Source: Candidatus Poribacteria bacterium
Lineage (GTDB): Bacteria > Poribacteria > WGA-4E > WGA-3G
DNA: 64,000 bases
Direction of reading: 5' to 3'
Assembly: GCA_028820635.1 (NCBI GenBank)
Contig: JAPPIG010000082.1
Coordinates: 1-64,000, forward strand
The position numbers and the translations under genes were made by a program. The notes below the pieces were generated by a model. It worked only from the letters and a program-made list of their open reading frames with translations, did not search any database and was not told where the DNA came from. Below, piece after piece: positions 5,880-13,906 of this stretch (position 1 is its first letter; each line of letters starts with the position of its first letter).

Positions 5880-7853
5880 TTAACGCAACTGGACGGCACC
5901 GTGAATGACACGCCCACTGCCGATACTTTGCCTATTTTGTAGGCTTAATATAAAATAGGCGGTGCTGTCTATGCCGTGGTTATCGCCTTTGATTGCCTCG
6001 TCATCCCTGTTTGTGCCACGCATATTTTCATCATAAGTACAACTCAAGAACTCATCTGTGACTTCAAGCGGACGATATGTGTCCTTCAAATCTTCATCTG
6101 GCGGGTGGACAAGTCTATCCCGCAAGAAAAAGATTGCGGGTGCACCCGTTGCGTCTACCTTTAGGCGTTCCTTGATAGCGTCTATCTGTGTGGTACGCGA
6201 TTTTTTGGGTTGTCGGACACGGAATCCCGCTCGCTGTAGCTGCTCAACTGCATCCTGATCCGCGCTGTCTACCGCTGCGTATCGGATACGGTCTGAAGCA
6301 TCACAATTCGCTTTTATCATCCGTATGAAATCGGGTTTTGTGAGTTTTGTTTTGTATATCTCTTTGTATGCATAGATGCGGTCGTCTGGTGACCGCGCCC
6401 ACCAAATACAACACGACGGATTGCGAAATCCCCAGTCGATGCTGATGTAACGTTCCCACTTCGTTGAGATGGTGAAGTTGTCTATGACATGCACTTCAGG
6501 CAGAAATGTATCAAATACGAGTCCTTCGCCTGATACCCATTTGCCTTCGTATCCGCGTTTGTATCGTAATCCTTCAAGGTTTTGTAACCTTTGGACGCGT
6601 CGCTTGCCTTTTTCGGTTAACTCGCCGGTTTGTTGATTGTATATTTCGGGATTGTCTCTGAATGTCATCTCGAAATATGCAAGTTTTCCGGCTTTTGTCT
6701 GCTGTCGTATCCAGTGGTTCGGTGTGCTTGGATTACAATCACCGATTAAGAATGCGATTGGCAGTGTACCTGCGCGTTCTGATACTCTTGCGGTAAGTTC
6801 GTCCCATGTATCAAAGGAAACAAGCTCTGCTTGGTTGACGAATGCTGCATCAAAGAAGTCGGATAGCAGGTTTTGCGGTTTGTCTAATCCGTTCATGTAG
6901 ATGCGTGAACCGTTCCAGTATTCAAAGAAGTCGGGATGTTCGCCGCCGTATCGTGTAATGGGTGTAGGATTCGGGTCGGCGCGACTTCTGGGTCGGAATC
7001 CGAGATATTTTTCGTAGGTTGGGACAATGTTTTTGTATACTCTTTTGAGGCTGCGGTGGACGAAGGTGAGTCGTGCACCGGGGTAGTTCCGTGCTAATTG
7101 GTCTATGTATGCGACGCAGCTAAATGTTTTGCCTGCGTCATAGGTGCCGCCTGCAACTTTTATATTTGCATGCGATTTGAATAGGTCGCGCATCTGCCCG
7201 TGAGGACGGAATCCGTTGGGATTGTATGTGATGCGGGGCGGTTTTTGTTTAGGTGTTGGTTGTTTGCTGGCAGTCGCGATTTGGCGATCGCTTTTCGTAG
7301 CGTTTCGGAGATCGCTCCTACCAGTTTTATTCGCGTTTCGGAGATCGCTCCTACCAGTATCGTTTTTATCATCTTGCTTGGGTAGGCAGGATTGATACTG
7401 TTCCATTTCGGGATGCAGATGTGTGAGTTCTTGCGGTTCTTCGGCAGGTTGTTCAATTTCGTCGGATTGTTCTGGACGGTCGGATTGTTCTGGTTGCCCG
7501 TTCTGTGTGGCGTTGTGTTGTGATGTGTCGGTCTTTTGGTTTTTTGCTGCTTGTTCTTCCTTATATTTTTGTGCTGTGACATAAGCGTTGGTGTCGTATC
7601 CGCGACTTTCAATATTTTCGCGTCTGCACATCCTGTCTTTTGATAGCACGAGTCTACTGTGGGCGACAATGCATTGAAACATTTTCTTGGCTCTATCAGC
7701 GTTGTCTACCTCTTTCTTGGCTTTCTGAAATTCCACTTTAAGCTCGGATAACATTTCATTATACAAGGCATATTCTTGCTTAAATAGAACATATTCCTGT
7801 TCTTTCAGATGGTTATCTTGGATATTTTTGTGAGCGAGCGTTTGATTTTTCAT
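5880..7853 (-). CDS. Orphan phage-type terminase large subunit
   Basis: Predicted DNA-packaging ATPase/nuclease of about 657 aa. The ATPase domain has the Walker A motif GGTYDAGKT at 235-243, a Walker B-like FDAAFVNQAE with E343, and a GDCNPS coupling motif at 371-376. The nuclease domain has the acidic residues expected of the RNase H fold: D473 (SIDWG), D529 (AVDSAD) and D630 (GIDS). The first 210 residues are a charged, Gln/Asn-rich extension; residues 167-197 are encoded by intergenic repeat copies. Start: a TTG at 7922 gives 23 more residues without a visible ribosome site; the ATG at 7853 is preferred, though its site is also weak. No portal, capsid, small terminase or integrase gene is nearby, so this is probably a prophage leftover or a domesticated gene. 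The family call is secure, the function in this cell unknown. Confidence 0.85.
   Translation of the reverse strand: MKNQTLAHKNIQDNHLKEQEYVLFKQEYALYNEMLSELKVEFQKAKKEVDNADRAKKMFQCIVAHSRLVLSKDRMCRRENIESRGYDTNAYVTAQKYKEEQAAKNQKTDTSQHNATQNGQPEQSDRPEQSDEIEQPAEEPQELTHLHPEMEQYQSCLPKQDDKNDTGRSDLRNANKTGRSDLRNATKSDRQIATASKQPTPKQKPPRITYNPNGFRPHGQMRDLFKSHANIKVAGGTYDAGKTFSCVAYIDQLARNYPGARLTFVHRSLKRVYKNIVPTYEKYLGFRPRSRADPNPTPITRYGGEHPDFFEYWNGSRIYMNGLDKPQNLLSDFFDAAFVNQAELVSFDTWDELTARVSERAGTLPIAFLIGDCNPSTPNHWIRQQTKAGKLAYFEMTFRDNPEIYNQQTGELTEKGKRRVQRLQNLEGLRYKRGYEGKWVSGEGLVFDTFLPEVHVIDNFTISTKWERYISIDWGFRNPSCCIWWARSPDDRIYAYKEIYKTKLTKPDFIRMIKANCDASDRIRYAAVDSADQDAVEQLQRAGFRVRQPKKSRTTQIDAIKERLKVDATGAPAIFFLRDRLVHPPDEDLKDTYRPLEVTDEFLSCTYDENMRGTNRDDEAIKGDNHGIDSTAYFILSLQNRQSIGSGRVIHGAVQLR
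7272..7354 (-). repeat. GTAG hairpin repeats inside the terminase reading frame
   Basis: Two near-identical copies (7297-7321 and 7333-7354) of the intergenic GTAGGAGCGATCTCCGAA repeat, and a degenerate third (7272-7300), lie in frame in the terminase gene. They are translated as GRSDLRNANKT, GRSDLRNATKS and a following SDRQIATA segment. The position is the low-complexity linker between the N-terminal extension and the ATPase domain, where an insertion would be tolerated. Confidence 0.85.
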
Positions 7854-8037
7854 ACCGATATTATAACTGATGGTGAGTAGGTATCGGAAGTTTTTGTGGC
7901 GTGCGGAACAATAGATTTCCAATAGATATCCAATAGGTTTGCGGGGAGATGGCTATCGGCTATCAGCGGTCAGTTATCAGTTTTTGGTAGTCGGGTTTTT
8001 ATGGGGGATATGTTCGTTTTCGTAGAGGATGGTGCGA

Positions 8038-8061
8038 TCGCGAACTGGAGCTCGCTCCTAC
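8038..8061 (-). repeat. Single GTAG hairpin
   Basis: Minus-strand GTAGGAGCGAGCTCC followed by a TTCGC arm; a diverged copy of the GCGAT-stem family. It lies in the 220-bp gap between the terminase start and the end of the DUF1828 gene; the rest of that gap shows only a degenerate CTATCGGCTATCAGCGGTC-type repeat near 7950. Confidence 0.7.
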
Positions 8062-8100
8062 AGAACACTCTACAAAAGGTTACTATCATGACAACAATTG

Positions 8101-8877
8101 TTATGCTCCATTCAACATATAATTTTGTAGATATTCTTCAATTTTTGCACTGTTTTCTATTATGTCAGTAAAATATGTTTCGCAGACATCATTAAAACGC
8201 AAAAGCACATCGCCAGTAGGTTTTTTCTCAAATATACCAAGAGGCTGGCATTTAACATCCCATTCCTTGAATTGATGTAGTGCAAGTGCTGCTGCTTGAG
8301 TTTTGTTATCACTGTTTAGGGCAAATACAAAAAGAGGTTTATGCATTCCGTTAATTCTGCAATCCACTTTGTAAAGTCCTTTAGGATCGTGTCGCGGATG
8401 TTGCCAATCGAAAGTCATACGGTTTGATTTTACTTTCTGGGACAAAAAGGCGCGAAAATCATCCTTAAACGTGGATTTAACATTTTCTCTTGATAAGTAT
8501 GTAACGTCAATTATCTTGAGAAGTGCCTGAACAAAGTCAAATAAAGCTTGCCCAAAATCTTCATTCGGAATTTCTATTATCAGTTCCCCGTCATAATCTT
8601 CAACATCAAACATGGATCGAGCTTTTAAGATTAGTTTCTGGCGAGTCTCACTCAGTAGTGCCTTTTCGTCCATATAATATGTCAGATGCATAAAGGTATG
8701 TGCCTCGTCTGAGAGTACCCACTTATCACCCATCTTTTTCAATACAATTACTAACTGGTCTCCATCATTGAAATGAAACGGAGTTAAAACAAGGAAACGG
8801 TCTTTGCCATCTGCGGAAAGTTGTATCTCTGCAGAGACCTTATCAATAAAGTCTTTTTCTATTGTTTTGATTGACAC
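8101..8877 (-). CDS. DUF1828/DUF1829-type protein
   Basis: A soluble protein of about 258 aa. The N-terminal 90 residues (LTPFHFNDGDQLVIVLKKMGDKWVLSDEAHT) match the DUF1828 pattern, a conserved acidic glycine turn followed by a beta hairpin and an SDEAHT segment. The C-terminal half (VDCRINGMHKPLFVFALNSDNKTQAAAL) resembles DUF1829. Start: GTG at 8886 overlaps the AGGAGG itself, so the GTG at 8877, 8 nt after it, is preferred. Its ribosome site lies in the 12-nt gap behind the upstream gene at 8890-9339, so the two are co-transcribed. The biochemical function is unknown. Such pairs often sit in accessory regions, which would allow a defence or toxin-like role, but nothing in the sequence proves it. 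Confidence 0.75.
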   Translation of the reverse strand: MSIKTIEKDFIDKVSAEIQLSADGKDRFLVLTPFHFNDGDQLVIVLKKMGDKWVLSDEAHTFMHLTYYMDEKALLSETRQKLILKARSMFDVEDYDGELIIEIPNEDFGQALFDFVQALLKIIDVTYLSRENVKSTFKDDFRAFLSQKVKSNRMTFDWQHPRHDPKGLYKVDCRINGMHKPLFVFALNSDNKTQAAALALHQFKEWDVKCQPLGIFEKKPTGDVLLRFNDVCETYFTDIIENSAKIEEYLQNYMLNGA

Positions 8878-8889
8878 TGTTCTCACCTC

Positions 8890-9339
8890 CTAAAAAAGCG
8901 TCAACTGTGCGGGTAATTCAAAATTACCGTCTTGTATAAGACACTGTAGTGCCCCTTCAAAATCATGATAGCGGTCTGTTTCTTCAGCAAAGGTATCCTC
9001 ATCAAATCCGATTTTCTGATATCGCTCTGTTGCATAGTGAATATGATAACCGTATATTTTCTGTTTTTCAATCTTATTGTTGTGTGGACGCTTAGGCATG
9101 CCGTTATAGCGTCGAAGTCGAAAAAGCACATTTGTTTTAGGTTTTACAACCCCCAAGATCACCGAAAAATCAGAGAGATATTTTCTATTTTGTCTGGTGA
9201 TGATGCGGAAACGGTTGCCATTTTCTCCAATGAGAGGCAAACTATTATCCTTATCCAGCTGGGATCGCCAATTATCTGGTAAAATTTTACGTTCACTTAT
9301 TAATTCTGCTATTTGTTCATCGGTATATGTTACATCCAT
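8890..9339 (-). CDS. Small protein, operon partner of the DUF1828 gene
   Basis: A 149-aa soluble protein, first gene of a two-gene operon. Its central part (FRIITRQNRKYLSDFSVILG followed by LFRLRRYNG, then YGYHIHYATERYQKIG) alternates basic strands and ends in an acidic segment with ALQCLIQDGNF. The pattern suggests an alpha/beta fold with a conserved histidine pair (H-I-H-Y). I suspect the DUF6978 group, known to me as a frequent neighbour of DUF1828 proteins, but cannot confirm this. The start ATG at 9339 has only a weak AGGTAG site, while the promoter upstream is good. Confidence 0.65.
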   Translation of the reverse strand: MDVTYTDEQIAELISERKILPDNWRSQLDKDNSLPLIGENGNRFRIITRQNRKYLSDFSVILGVVKPKTNVLFRLRRYNGMPKRPHNNKIEKQKIYGYHIHYATERYQKIGFDEDTFAEETDRYHDFEGALQCLIQDGNFELPAQLTLF

Positions 9340-9388
9340 TATTGCTACCTATTGACAAACTTCTAATACGGCAAATCCACATAATGAA

Positions 9389-9417
9389 AGTATATCATAG
9401 TAGCAAAAAATTACCAA
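9389..9417 (-). promoter_or_regulatory. Promoter of the DUF1828 operon
   Basis: On the minus strand, TTGGTA (9417-9412), a 17-bp spacer and TATACT (9394-9389), with a TGA before the -10 that makes it an extended -10. Transcription would start near 9382, leaving a leader of about 43 nt. Confidence 0.6.
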
Positions 9418-9531
9418 TGCTTTTCGTTTTTGATGTGCTAAGTTTAGAACCATCTTGACCGAAATAGTAGCACGGAATTAATGTTATATTAATAATAACA
9501 TATTTATAAATATATTGACAATCTTTTCTTA

Positions 9532-9668
9532 TATAGTGAATTTTACAATTAACTTTACATTATTGAACTGTAGGAGGGAACTCCGATTCCCGACAGATAA
9601 TAGGTTGAGTCGTAATTCGGAGATCGCTCCTACAAGAAAAGACTTATGATAAAATGTACAAATTACTG
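9532..9668. mobile_element. Element C2 carrying a GTAG hairpin pair
   Basis: The left end is the TATAGT...GAATTTTACAATTAAC type end (9532-9558) shared with 10115-10141 and 34254-34228. Inside is an inverted pair of hairpins (9570-9594, stem GGGAA/TTCCC; 9609-9633, GCGAT family, reversed). The right end near 9640-9668 is only weakly related, so the boundary is uncertain. TA is present at the left end, as in mariner/IS630-type MITEs. Confidence 0.55.
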
Positions 9669-9821
9669 CAGAATTGAATGCCTCTGGCTAGAAGAACAGA
9701 AACTTTTCCGGCAAACTTATTGTAAATATATTGGATATCTATTGTCAGACGACTTGCAAAAACTTCTGACCATCACCTACAACAAGGTATAATATCAGTA
9801 TGTAGAACAGACCACTCTTCT

Positions 9822-9885
9822 GTAGGAGCGATCTCCGAATCGCGACCATAACCATTAGAAACCGGGAATCAGAATTCCATGCTAC
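9822..9885. repeat. Inverted pair of GTAG hairpins
   Basis: A plus-oriented hairpin with stem GCGAT/ATCGC at 9822-9846 and a minus-oriented hairpin with a decayed GGGAA/TTCC-type stem ending at 9885. The surrounding 9669-10072 region holds no convincing gene, only AT-rich DNA. Confidence 0.8.
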
Positions 9886-10072
9886 AGGCGAAAATGTCCA
9901 ATGAATCCTAAAATCTACGGTAATTAGCCTAATTTTTCAAAAAATAACCAAAGGAGTTTAGTCCTAAATCAAAAATTAATACCATAATAAAAAATCTATC
10001 CTAAACCTAATCATAGACTGGGTTTATAGCGGATTTAAAAATATACCGTGGTATGATTTTAGTAGAAAACGC

Positions 10073-10290
10073 GTAGGTTGGGTTGAGGCACGAAATCCAA
10101 CATTTACCAGCTATTATAGTGGATTCTACAATTAACTTTACTTATGAAGAACTGTAGGAGGGAACTCCGATTCCCGACTGAAGAAGGGTCGCGATTCGGA
10201 GATCGGAATCAACACCAAATGCGCGTTTGGCATTTGGCGCCTACAAAAGATATATTTGAAACATATCTAACTGCTAAATTGACATTTATA
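10073..10290. repeat. Composite: REP, element C3, hairpin D3, B-element remnant
   Basis: 10073-10101 is a GTAG hairpin with a GTTGGGTT/AACCCAAC-type stem, partly decayed. 10115-10141 is the end of a C-type element (TATAGTGGATTCTACAATT). 10154-10244 is an inverted GTAG hairpin pair whose right unit is interrupted by hairpin element D3 (10207-10240, AATCAAC head, arms CCAAATGC and GGCATTTGG). Around 10274-10290 is a right end of the B type (AAATTGACATTTATA) followed by half of a GTCGGGT-family hairpin; its left end is missing. Confidence 0.7.
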
Positions 10291-10416
10291 GGTGTCGCTG
10301 CGCGCTACCCAACCTAAGGTGATTTGGACAGAAGTAACCACTAAGACTAAGGTTACGTATATCTTTACACATTATAGAAGACAGGATTGTAAATTTTTCC
10401 GCCAAAATTCTTTTAA

Positions 10417-10445
10417 TTGACACTGTCAGGTTTAGGTGCTACAAT
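10417..10445 (+). promoter_or_regulatory. Near-consensus sigma-70 promoter of serA
   Basis: A perfect TTGACA -35 (10417-10422), exactly 17 bp spacer, and TACAAT -10 (10440-10445). Transcription would start near 10452. This places an upstream in-frame start at 10417 outside the transcript and supports the ATG at 10483. The -35 lies in TTTTAATTGACACTGTC, which resembles the outer end of the B elements. Confidence 0.75.
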
Positions 10446-10482
10446 TTTAAACGCCTATGCGTTAGCAGGAGGGATTTCAATT

Positions 10483-12066
10483 ATGGACAAAGTGCTGGTT
10501 AGCGATCTGCTATCACAGCAGGGATTAGACGTTCTCATCAAAAGCGGCGATTTCAAGGTTGATGTTGCGTTGGAGTTGCCCCATGAGGAATTGCTGGAAC
10601 GGATTGCCGATTATGATGCCCTACTGATTAGAAGTGAAACCAGAGTAACAGCAGATGTTATTGATGCAGCAAAGCGACTAAAGGTTATCGGGCGTGCAGG
10701 GGTTGGCGTAGATAACATTGATGTAGAAGCAGCAACCCAAAACGGCATATTAGTCGTCAATACACCTACCGGAAATACGATTGCAGCAGCGGAACATACG
10801 ATTGCGCTTTTATTGGCGATGGCACGAAACATTGTCCCTGCTGGCATCTCCCTCAAAAATGGAACTTGGCAGCGAAACGACTTTATCGGCGTTGAACTAT
10901 ACGGCAAGGTTTTCGGCACCGTCGGACTCGGCAGAATTGGACGTGAAGTCACGAAGCGGGCACTCGCTTTCGGTATGGAACTTATCGCTTTTGACCCTTA
11001 TATCTCTGCTAACGCGGCTGATAAAATGGGAGTCCGCCTCGTTGACCGTGAAACCTTATTCCAAGAATCCGATTATATCTCTGTTCATACCCACCTCAAT
11101 GCGGAGACATACCACAGCATCGGGGAAACCGAATTCCAACTGATGAAACCCACAGGACGTCTGATTAACTGTGCACGCGGTGGTATTATTGACGAAAAGG
11201 CACTCTATCACGCGCTGAAAGATGGGCAGATAGCGGGTGCTGCGCTTGATGTGTTTGAAGATGAACCCGCAACGGATAGTCCACTGCTTGAATTGGATAA
11301 TTTTCTCGCGCTCCCACACCTCGGTGCATCAACGACCGAAGCACAAGAACATGTTGCTATTGAAGTAGCACAACAAGTAATCAACGCACTCCGAGGAAAA
11401 CCCGTTGCCAATGCTGTAAATCAACCCAAAATTGACCCAAGAATGTTTGACATTTTGGGTCCTTACCTTCAACTTGCTGAAAAGATTGGAAGTTTCCACT
11501 CCCAAATTGTTGAAGGACAAATTTCGGCAATCAAAATCCACTATAGCGGCACCCTTTTTCAGAAAGAGGATGTAACACCCATCACTGTCGCTTTGCAGAA
11601 AGGGTTATTATCACCCGTGCTGACAGAGGTCAATTACGTAAACGCACCTTTTTTAATCAAGCAGCGCGGCATTTCGGTGACTGAAACCAAGAGCGACTCA
11701 CAGGCGGACTTTGCGAACTTGATGACCGTTACCGTCACCACAGATAGAGGCGATACAGTCCTTGCTGGGACAACTTTTGGACGCAAAGATATCCGCATCG
11801 TCCGCGTCAACCAACTTCACCTAAACGCTACACCAGAGGGATATATACTTCTCATTTACAACAGTGATCAACCGGGGATGATTGGATTAATCGGCACAAT
11901 TTTGGGGGAGCATGACATCAACATCGCGGATATGACGGTCGGACGTTCACGCATCGGAGAAGTTGCGTTGACACTTATTAATGTGGATAGTTTAGTGCCA
12001 CGGAACGTTATAAAAACCATTGCAGCGCAGAAAAAAATTGATTTCGTCAAGCAGGTTATTCTATAG
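10483..12066 (+). CDS. serA: D-3-phosphoglycerate dehydrogenase
   Basis: A 527-aa enzyme of the long SerA type. It oxidises 3-phosphoglycerate with NAD to 3-phosphohydroxypyruvate, the first step of serine synthesis, in the cytoplasm. Visible motifs: GRAGVGVDNID at 71-80, the Rossmann GTVGLGRIG at 145-153, ARGGIIDE with the catalytic Arg232, FEDEP with Glu261, and PHLGAST with His279. After the catalytic core come an intervening domain (about 320-450) and a C-terminal ACT domain (GYILLIYNSDQPGMIGLIG), the usual serine-sensing regulatory part. The start is set by AGGAGG 9-10 nt before the ATG and by the promoter. It stands alone as a monocistronic gene. All key residues are present. Confidence 0.95.
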   Translation: MDKVLVSDLLSQQGLDVLIKSGDFKVDVALELPHEELLERIADYDALLIRSETRVTADVIDAAKRLKVIGRAGVGVDNIDVEAATQNGILVVNTPTGNTIAAAEHTIALLLAMARNIVPAGISLKNGTWQRNDFIGVELYGKVFGTVGLGRIGREVTKRALAFGMELIAFDPYISANAADKMGVRLVDRETLFQESDYISVHTHLNAETYHSIGETEFQLMKPTGRLINCARGGIIDEKALYHALKDGQIAGAALDVFEDEPATDSPLLELDNFLALPHLGASTTEAQEHVAIEVAQQVINALRGKPVANAVNQPKIDPRMFDILGPYLQLAEKIGSFHSQIVEGQISAIKIHYSGTLFQKEDVTPITVALQKGLLSPVLTEVNYVNAPFLIKQRGISVTETKSDSQADFANLMTVTVTTDRGDTVLAGTTFGRKDIRIVRVNQLHLNATPEGYILLIYNSDQPGMIGLIGTILGEHDINIADMTVGRSRIGEVALTLINVDSLVPRNVIKTIAAQKKIDFVKQVIL

Positions 12067-12074
12067 TATATGTC

Positions 12075-12365
12075 GGATTTCGTAACCTCTATCCATAGGC
12101 ATCAATTTAGGGATAACCCTTTGTGGCAGTGTCTTCAGTCCCGTAGGGACGATATGTTTATAGAATTATGTTCAACTAACCTCTTTAGTCCCGTAGGGAC
12201 GGAATGTTTATGGACTCAAGTGGGTGGTGAAGACGTTTCTCTATAAACATATCGTCCCTATGTGACTGAATATGGGACAGTCTCAATGATAATGGGTATT
12301 GAACCACGTTCAAAAAATGCAATCGTTTTCTTAAATTGACAGTTATGGGTTTCGTAAACTCTACC
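12075..12365. mobile_element. MITE-like element B3 (aged)
   Basis: The element spans 12094-12347 with ends CATAGGCATCAATTTAGG and CTTAAATTGACAGTTATG. It is flanked by related 18-19 bp sequences, GGATTTCGTAACCTCTATC (12075-12093) and GGTTTCGTAAACTCTACC (12348-12365), which differ at a few positions, so this insertion is older than B2 or B4. The interior contains GTCCC-GTA-GGGAC hairpins followed by ATGTTTATAG. Confidence 0.75.
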
Positions 12366-12413
12366 CCACCTACGAACTATGGAAAGAATTGCACACCGTA
12401 AGGGAGTTTTAGT

Positions 12414-13823
12414 TTGGATGTAAAACAGATATGTTTGTTTATCAACGATGAGATACCGAAGGAAAAGTTATTTTCCAGCGAGAAACGTGATGTCCATCCT
12501 GATTGTAACACGTCATGGCGTATCTCACCAGAACCGTTTTGGATTTCACAAGAGGACTTGAATTGGTTTGAGGAACTCGGTCCTCACCTATTAAGTTTTT
12601 ATCGCGCCTGCAATTTGCTCTATTCCCAAAGCGCAAGAGGCATTCAACCTACTTGGGTAGCAGAATATTTAGATATTGGCAAGCCGGAGAATGTTATCCA
12701 GCAGGGACGGATGAACCGTTTCAAAAGTCAACTTCCCGGCGTTATACGTCCCGATATTTTGCCGACTACCGACAACAGCAAGGCGATAACCGAACTGGAT
12801 TCTATCCCCGGTTTCATCGGTGCAACGGGTTGTCTTGCGAGGCTATACACGAAACTCGGTTATCCTATCATCGGTGGGAAAGACGGTATGGTGAACGGAT
12901 ACGCTGAGATGATCCGTGCTTTGGCAAAAAAAGACGACCCTACGCTTGCAATTGTCGTTTCTGACGAATCTGAAGATTACCGTCCGGAGATGGTATGGCT
13001 CGCGAATGCGTTGTGTGATGCTGGACTCAGAACTGTAGCCGTCAAACCGCACGAGGTAATCTTCACCGAAGAAGGACTTTTGGTTCAGACTGAAGATAGT
13101 AAGATAGATATTGATGTCGTTTACCGTTTCTATGAGTTGTTTGATCTTCCCAACATCCCAAAAGCAGAACTCATCTTTTATAGCGCAAAGAAACGCACCG
13201 TTGTTTTGACACCCCCACCGAAAGCCTATTTGGAAGAAAAATTGTGTTTGGCACTCTTCCATCACCCATCACTTCAACCGTTTTGGCAACGTCAACTTGG
13301 TAAGAAAACCTATCCGTTTCTACAAGAAGCGATCCCACAGACTTGGATACTTGATCCGCGACCTTTACCGCCGCATGCTGTGATTCCAAACTTGGAAATA
13401 GATAATATGCCTGTCACAGACTGGCAACAACTCAGTAAGGTGACACAAAAACAGCGGGAATTGGTTATCAAGCCTTCAGGTTTTTCGGAATTTGCATGGG
13501 GTAGTCGTGGCGTAAAAATCGGACATGATTTGCCAACGGAAGAGTGGGAAGCTGCGATTGAAAATGGTCTTGCGTCTTTTGAGAAAACACCACACGTGCT
13601 ACAGCAATTCCACACGGCAGAACGCGTACGGATGCAATACTACGATTTTGAGACAAAGGATATGCAAGAGATGCCAGCCCGTCCGCTGCTCCGTCCATAC
13701 TATTTTGTTGTAGGTGATACCGTGAAACTCGGTGGAATTCAGGCGGCTGTGTGTCCTGCAGATAAGAAGATATTACACGGCATGGTGGATTCTATTATTG
13801 TACCTTGTGCAAAGAGGGAATGA
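12414..13823 (+). CDS. ATP-grasp-like protein of unknown substrate
   Basis: A 469-aa cytoplasmic protein beginning at a TTG, seven bases after AGGGAG; no in-frame ATG near the start fits better. The middle has Rossmann-like segments (GFIGATGCLARLYTKLGYPIIGGKDG and LAIVVSDESEDYRPEM). The last third has the features of an ATP-grasp nucleotide site: VIKPSGFSEFAWGSRGVKIG, an acidic segment, then VLQQFHTAERVRM and a final GGIQAAVCPADKKILHG. I read it as a possible ligase joining a carboxylate to an amine, as in glutathionylspermidine-synthase-like or other unorthodox ATP-grasp enzymes, but no family is recognised with certainty. The neighbours (serA, kelch operon) give no pathway. Confidence 0.6.
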   Translation: MDVKQICLFINDEIPKEKLFSSEKRDVHPDCNTSWRISPEPFWISQEDLNWFEELGPHLLSFYRACNLLYSQSARGIQPTWVAEYLDIGKPENVIQQGRMNRFKSQLPGVIRPDILPTTDNSKAITELDSIPGFIGATGCLARLYTKLGYPIIGGKDGMVNGYAEMIRALAKKDDPTLAIVVSDESEDYRPEMVWLANALCDAGLRTVAVKPHEVIFTEEGLLVQTEDSKIDIDVVYRFYELFDLPNIPKAELIFYSAKKRTVVLTPPPKAYLEEKLCLALFHHPSLQPFWQRQLGKKTYPFLQEAIPQTWILDPRPLPPHAVIPNLEIDNMPVTDWQQLSKVTQKQRELVIKPSGFSEFAWGSRGVKIGHDLPTEEWEAAIENGLASFEKTPHVLQQFHTAERVRMQYYDFETKDMQEMPARPLLRPYYFVVGDTVKLGGIQAAVCPADKKILHGMVDSIIVPCAKRE

Positions 13824-13848
13824 CTAATTGCCAATTTTTACTGCTTTG

Positions 13849-13875
13849 GTAGGCCCGTTTCCAAAACGCGCCTAC
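13849..13875. repeat. GTAG-type hairpin between convergent genes
   Basis: GTAGG at one end and CCTAC at the other, stem around GCGCGTTT with one mismatch (CCCGTTT). It lies between the convergent ends of the ATP-grasp-like gene and the kelch gene, where it could also serve as a bidirectional transcription end. Confidence 0.75.
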
Positions 13876-13906
13876 CAGGAGGATCAAGATAATTTGATAT
13901 AACACA

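Noticed and set aside
9669-10072. A possible RNA gene in the gap before serA
   Set aside because: No cloverleaf, conserved structure or promoter-terminator pair could be seen; only hairpin repeats and AT-rich DNA.
5880-10400. A prophage
   Set aside because: Only the terminase is phage-like; there are no structural, lysis, integrase or regulator genes around it.
10417-10482. Longer N-terminus for SerA from an upstream TTG
   Set aside because: The TTG is the -35 box of a near-consensus promoter, so it would not be transcribed; AGGAGG precedes the ATG at 10483.
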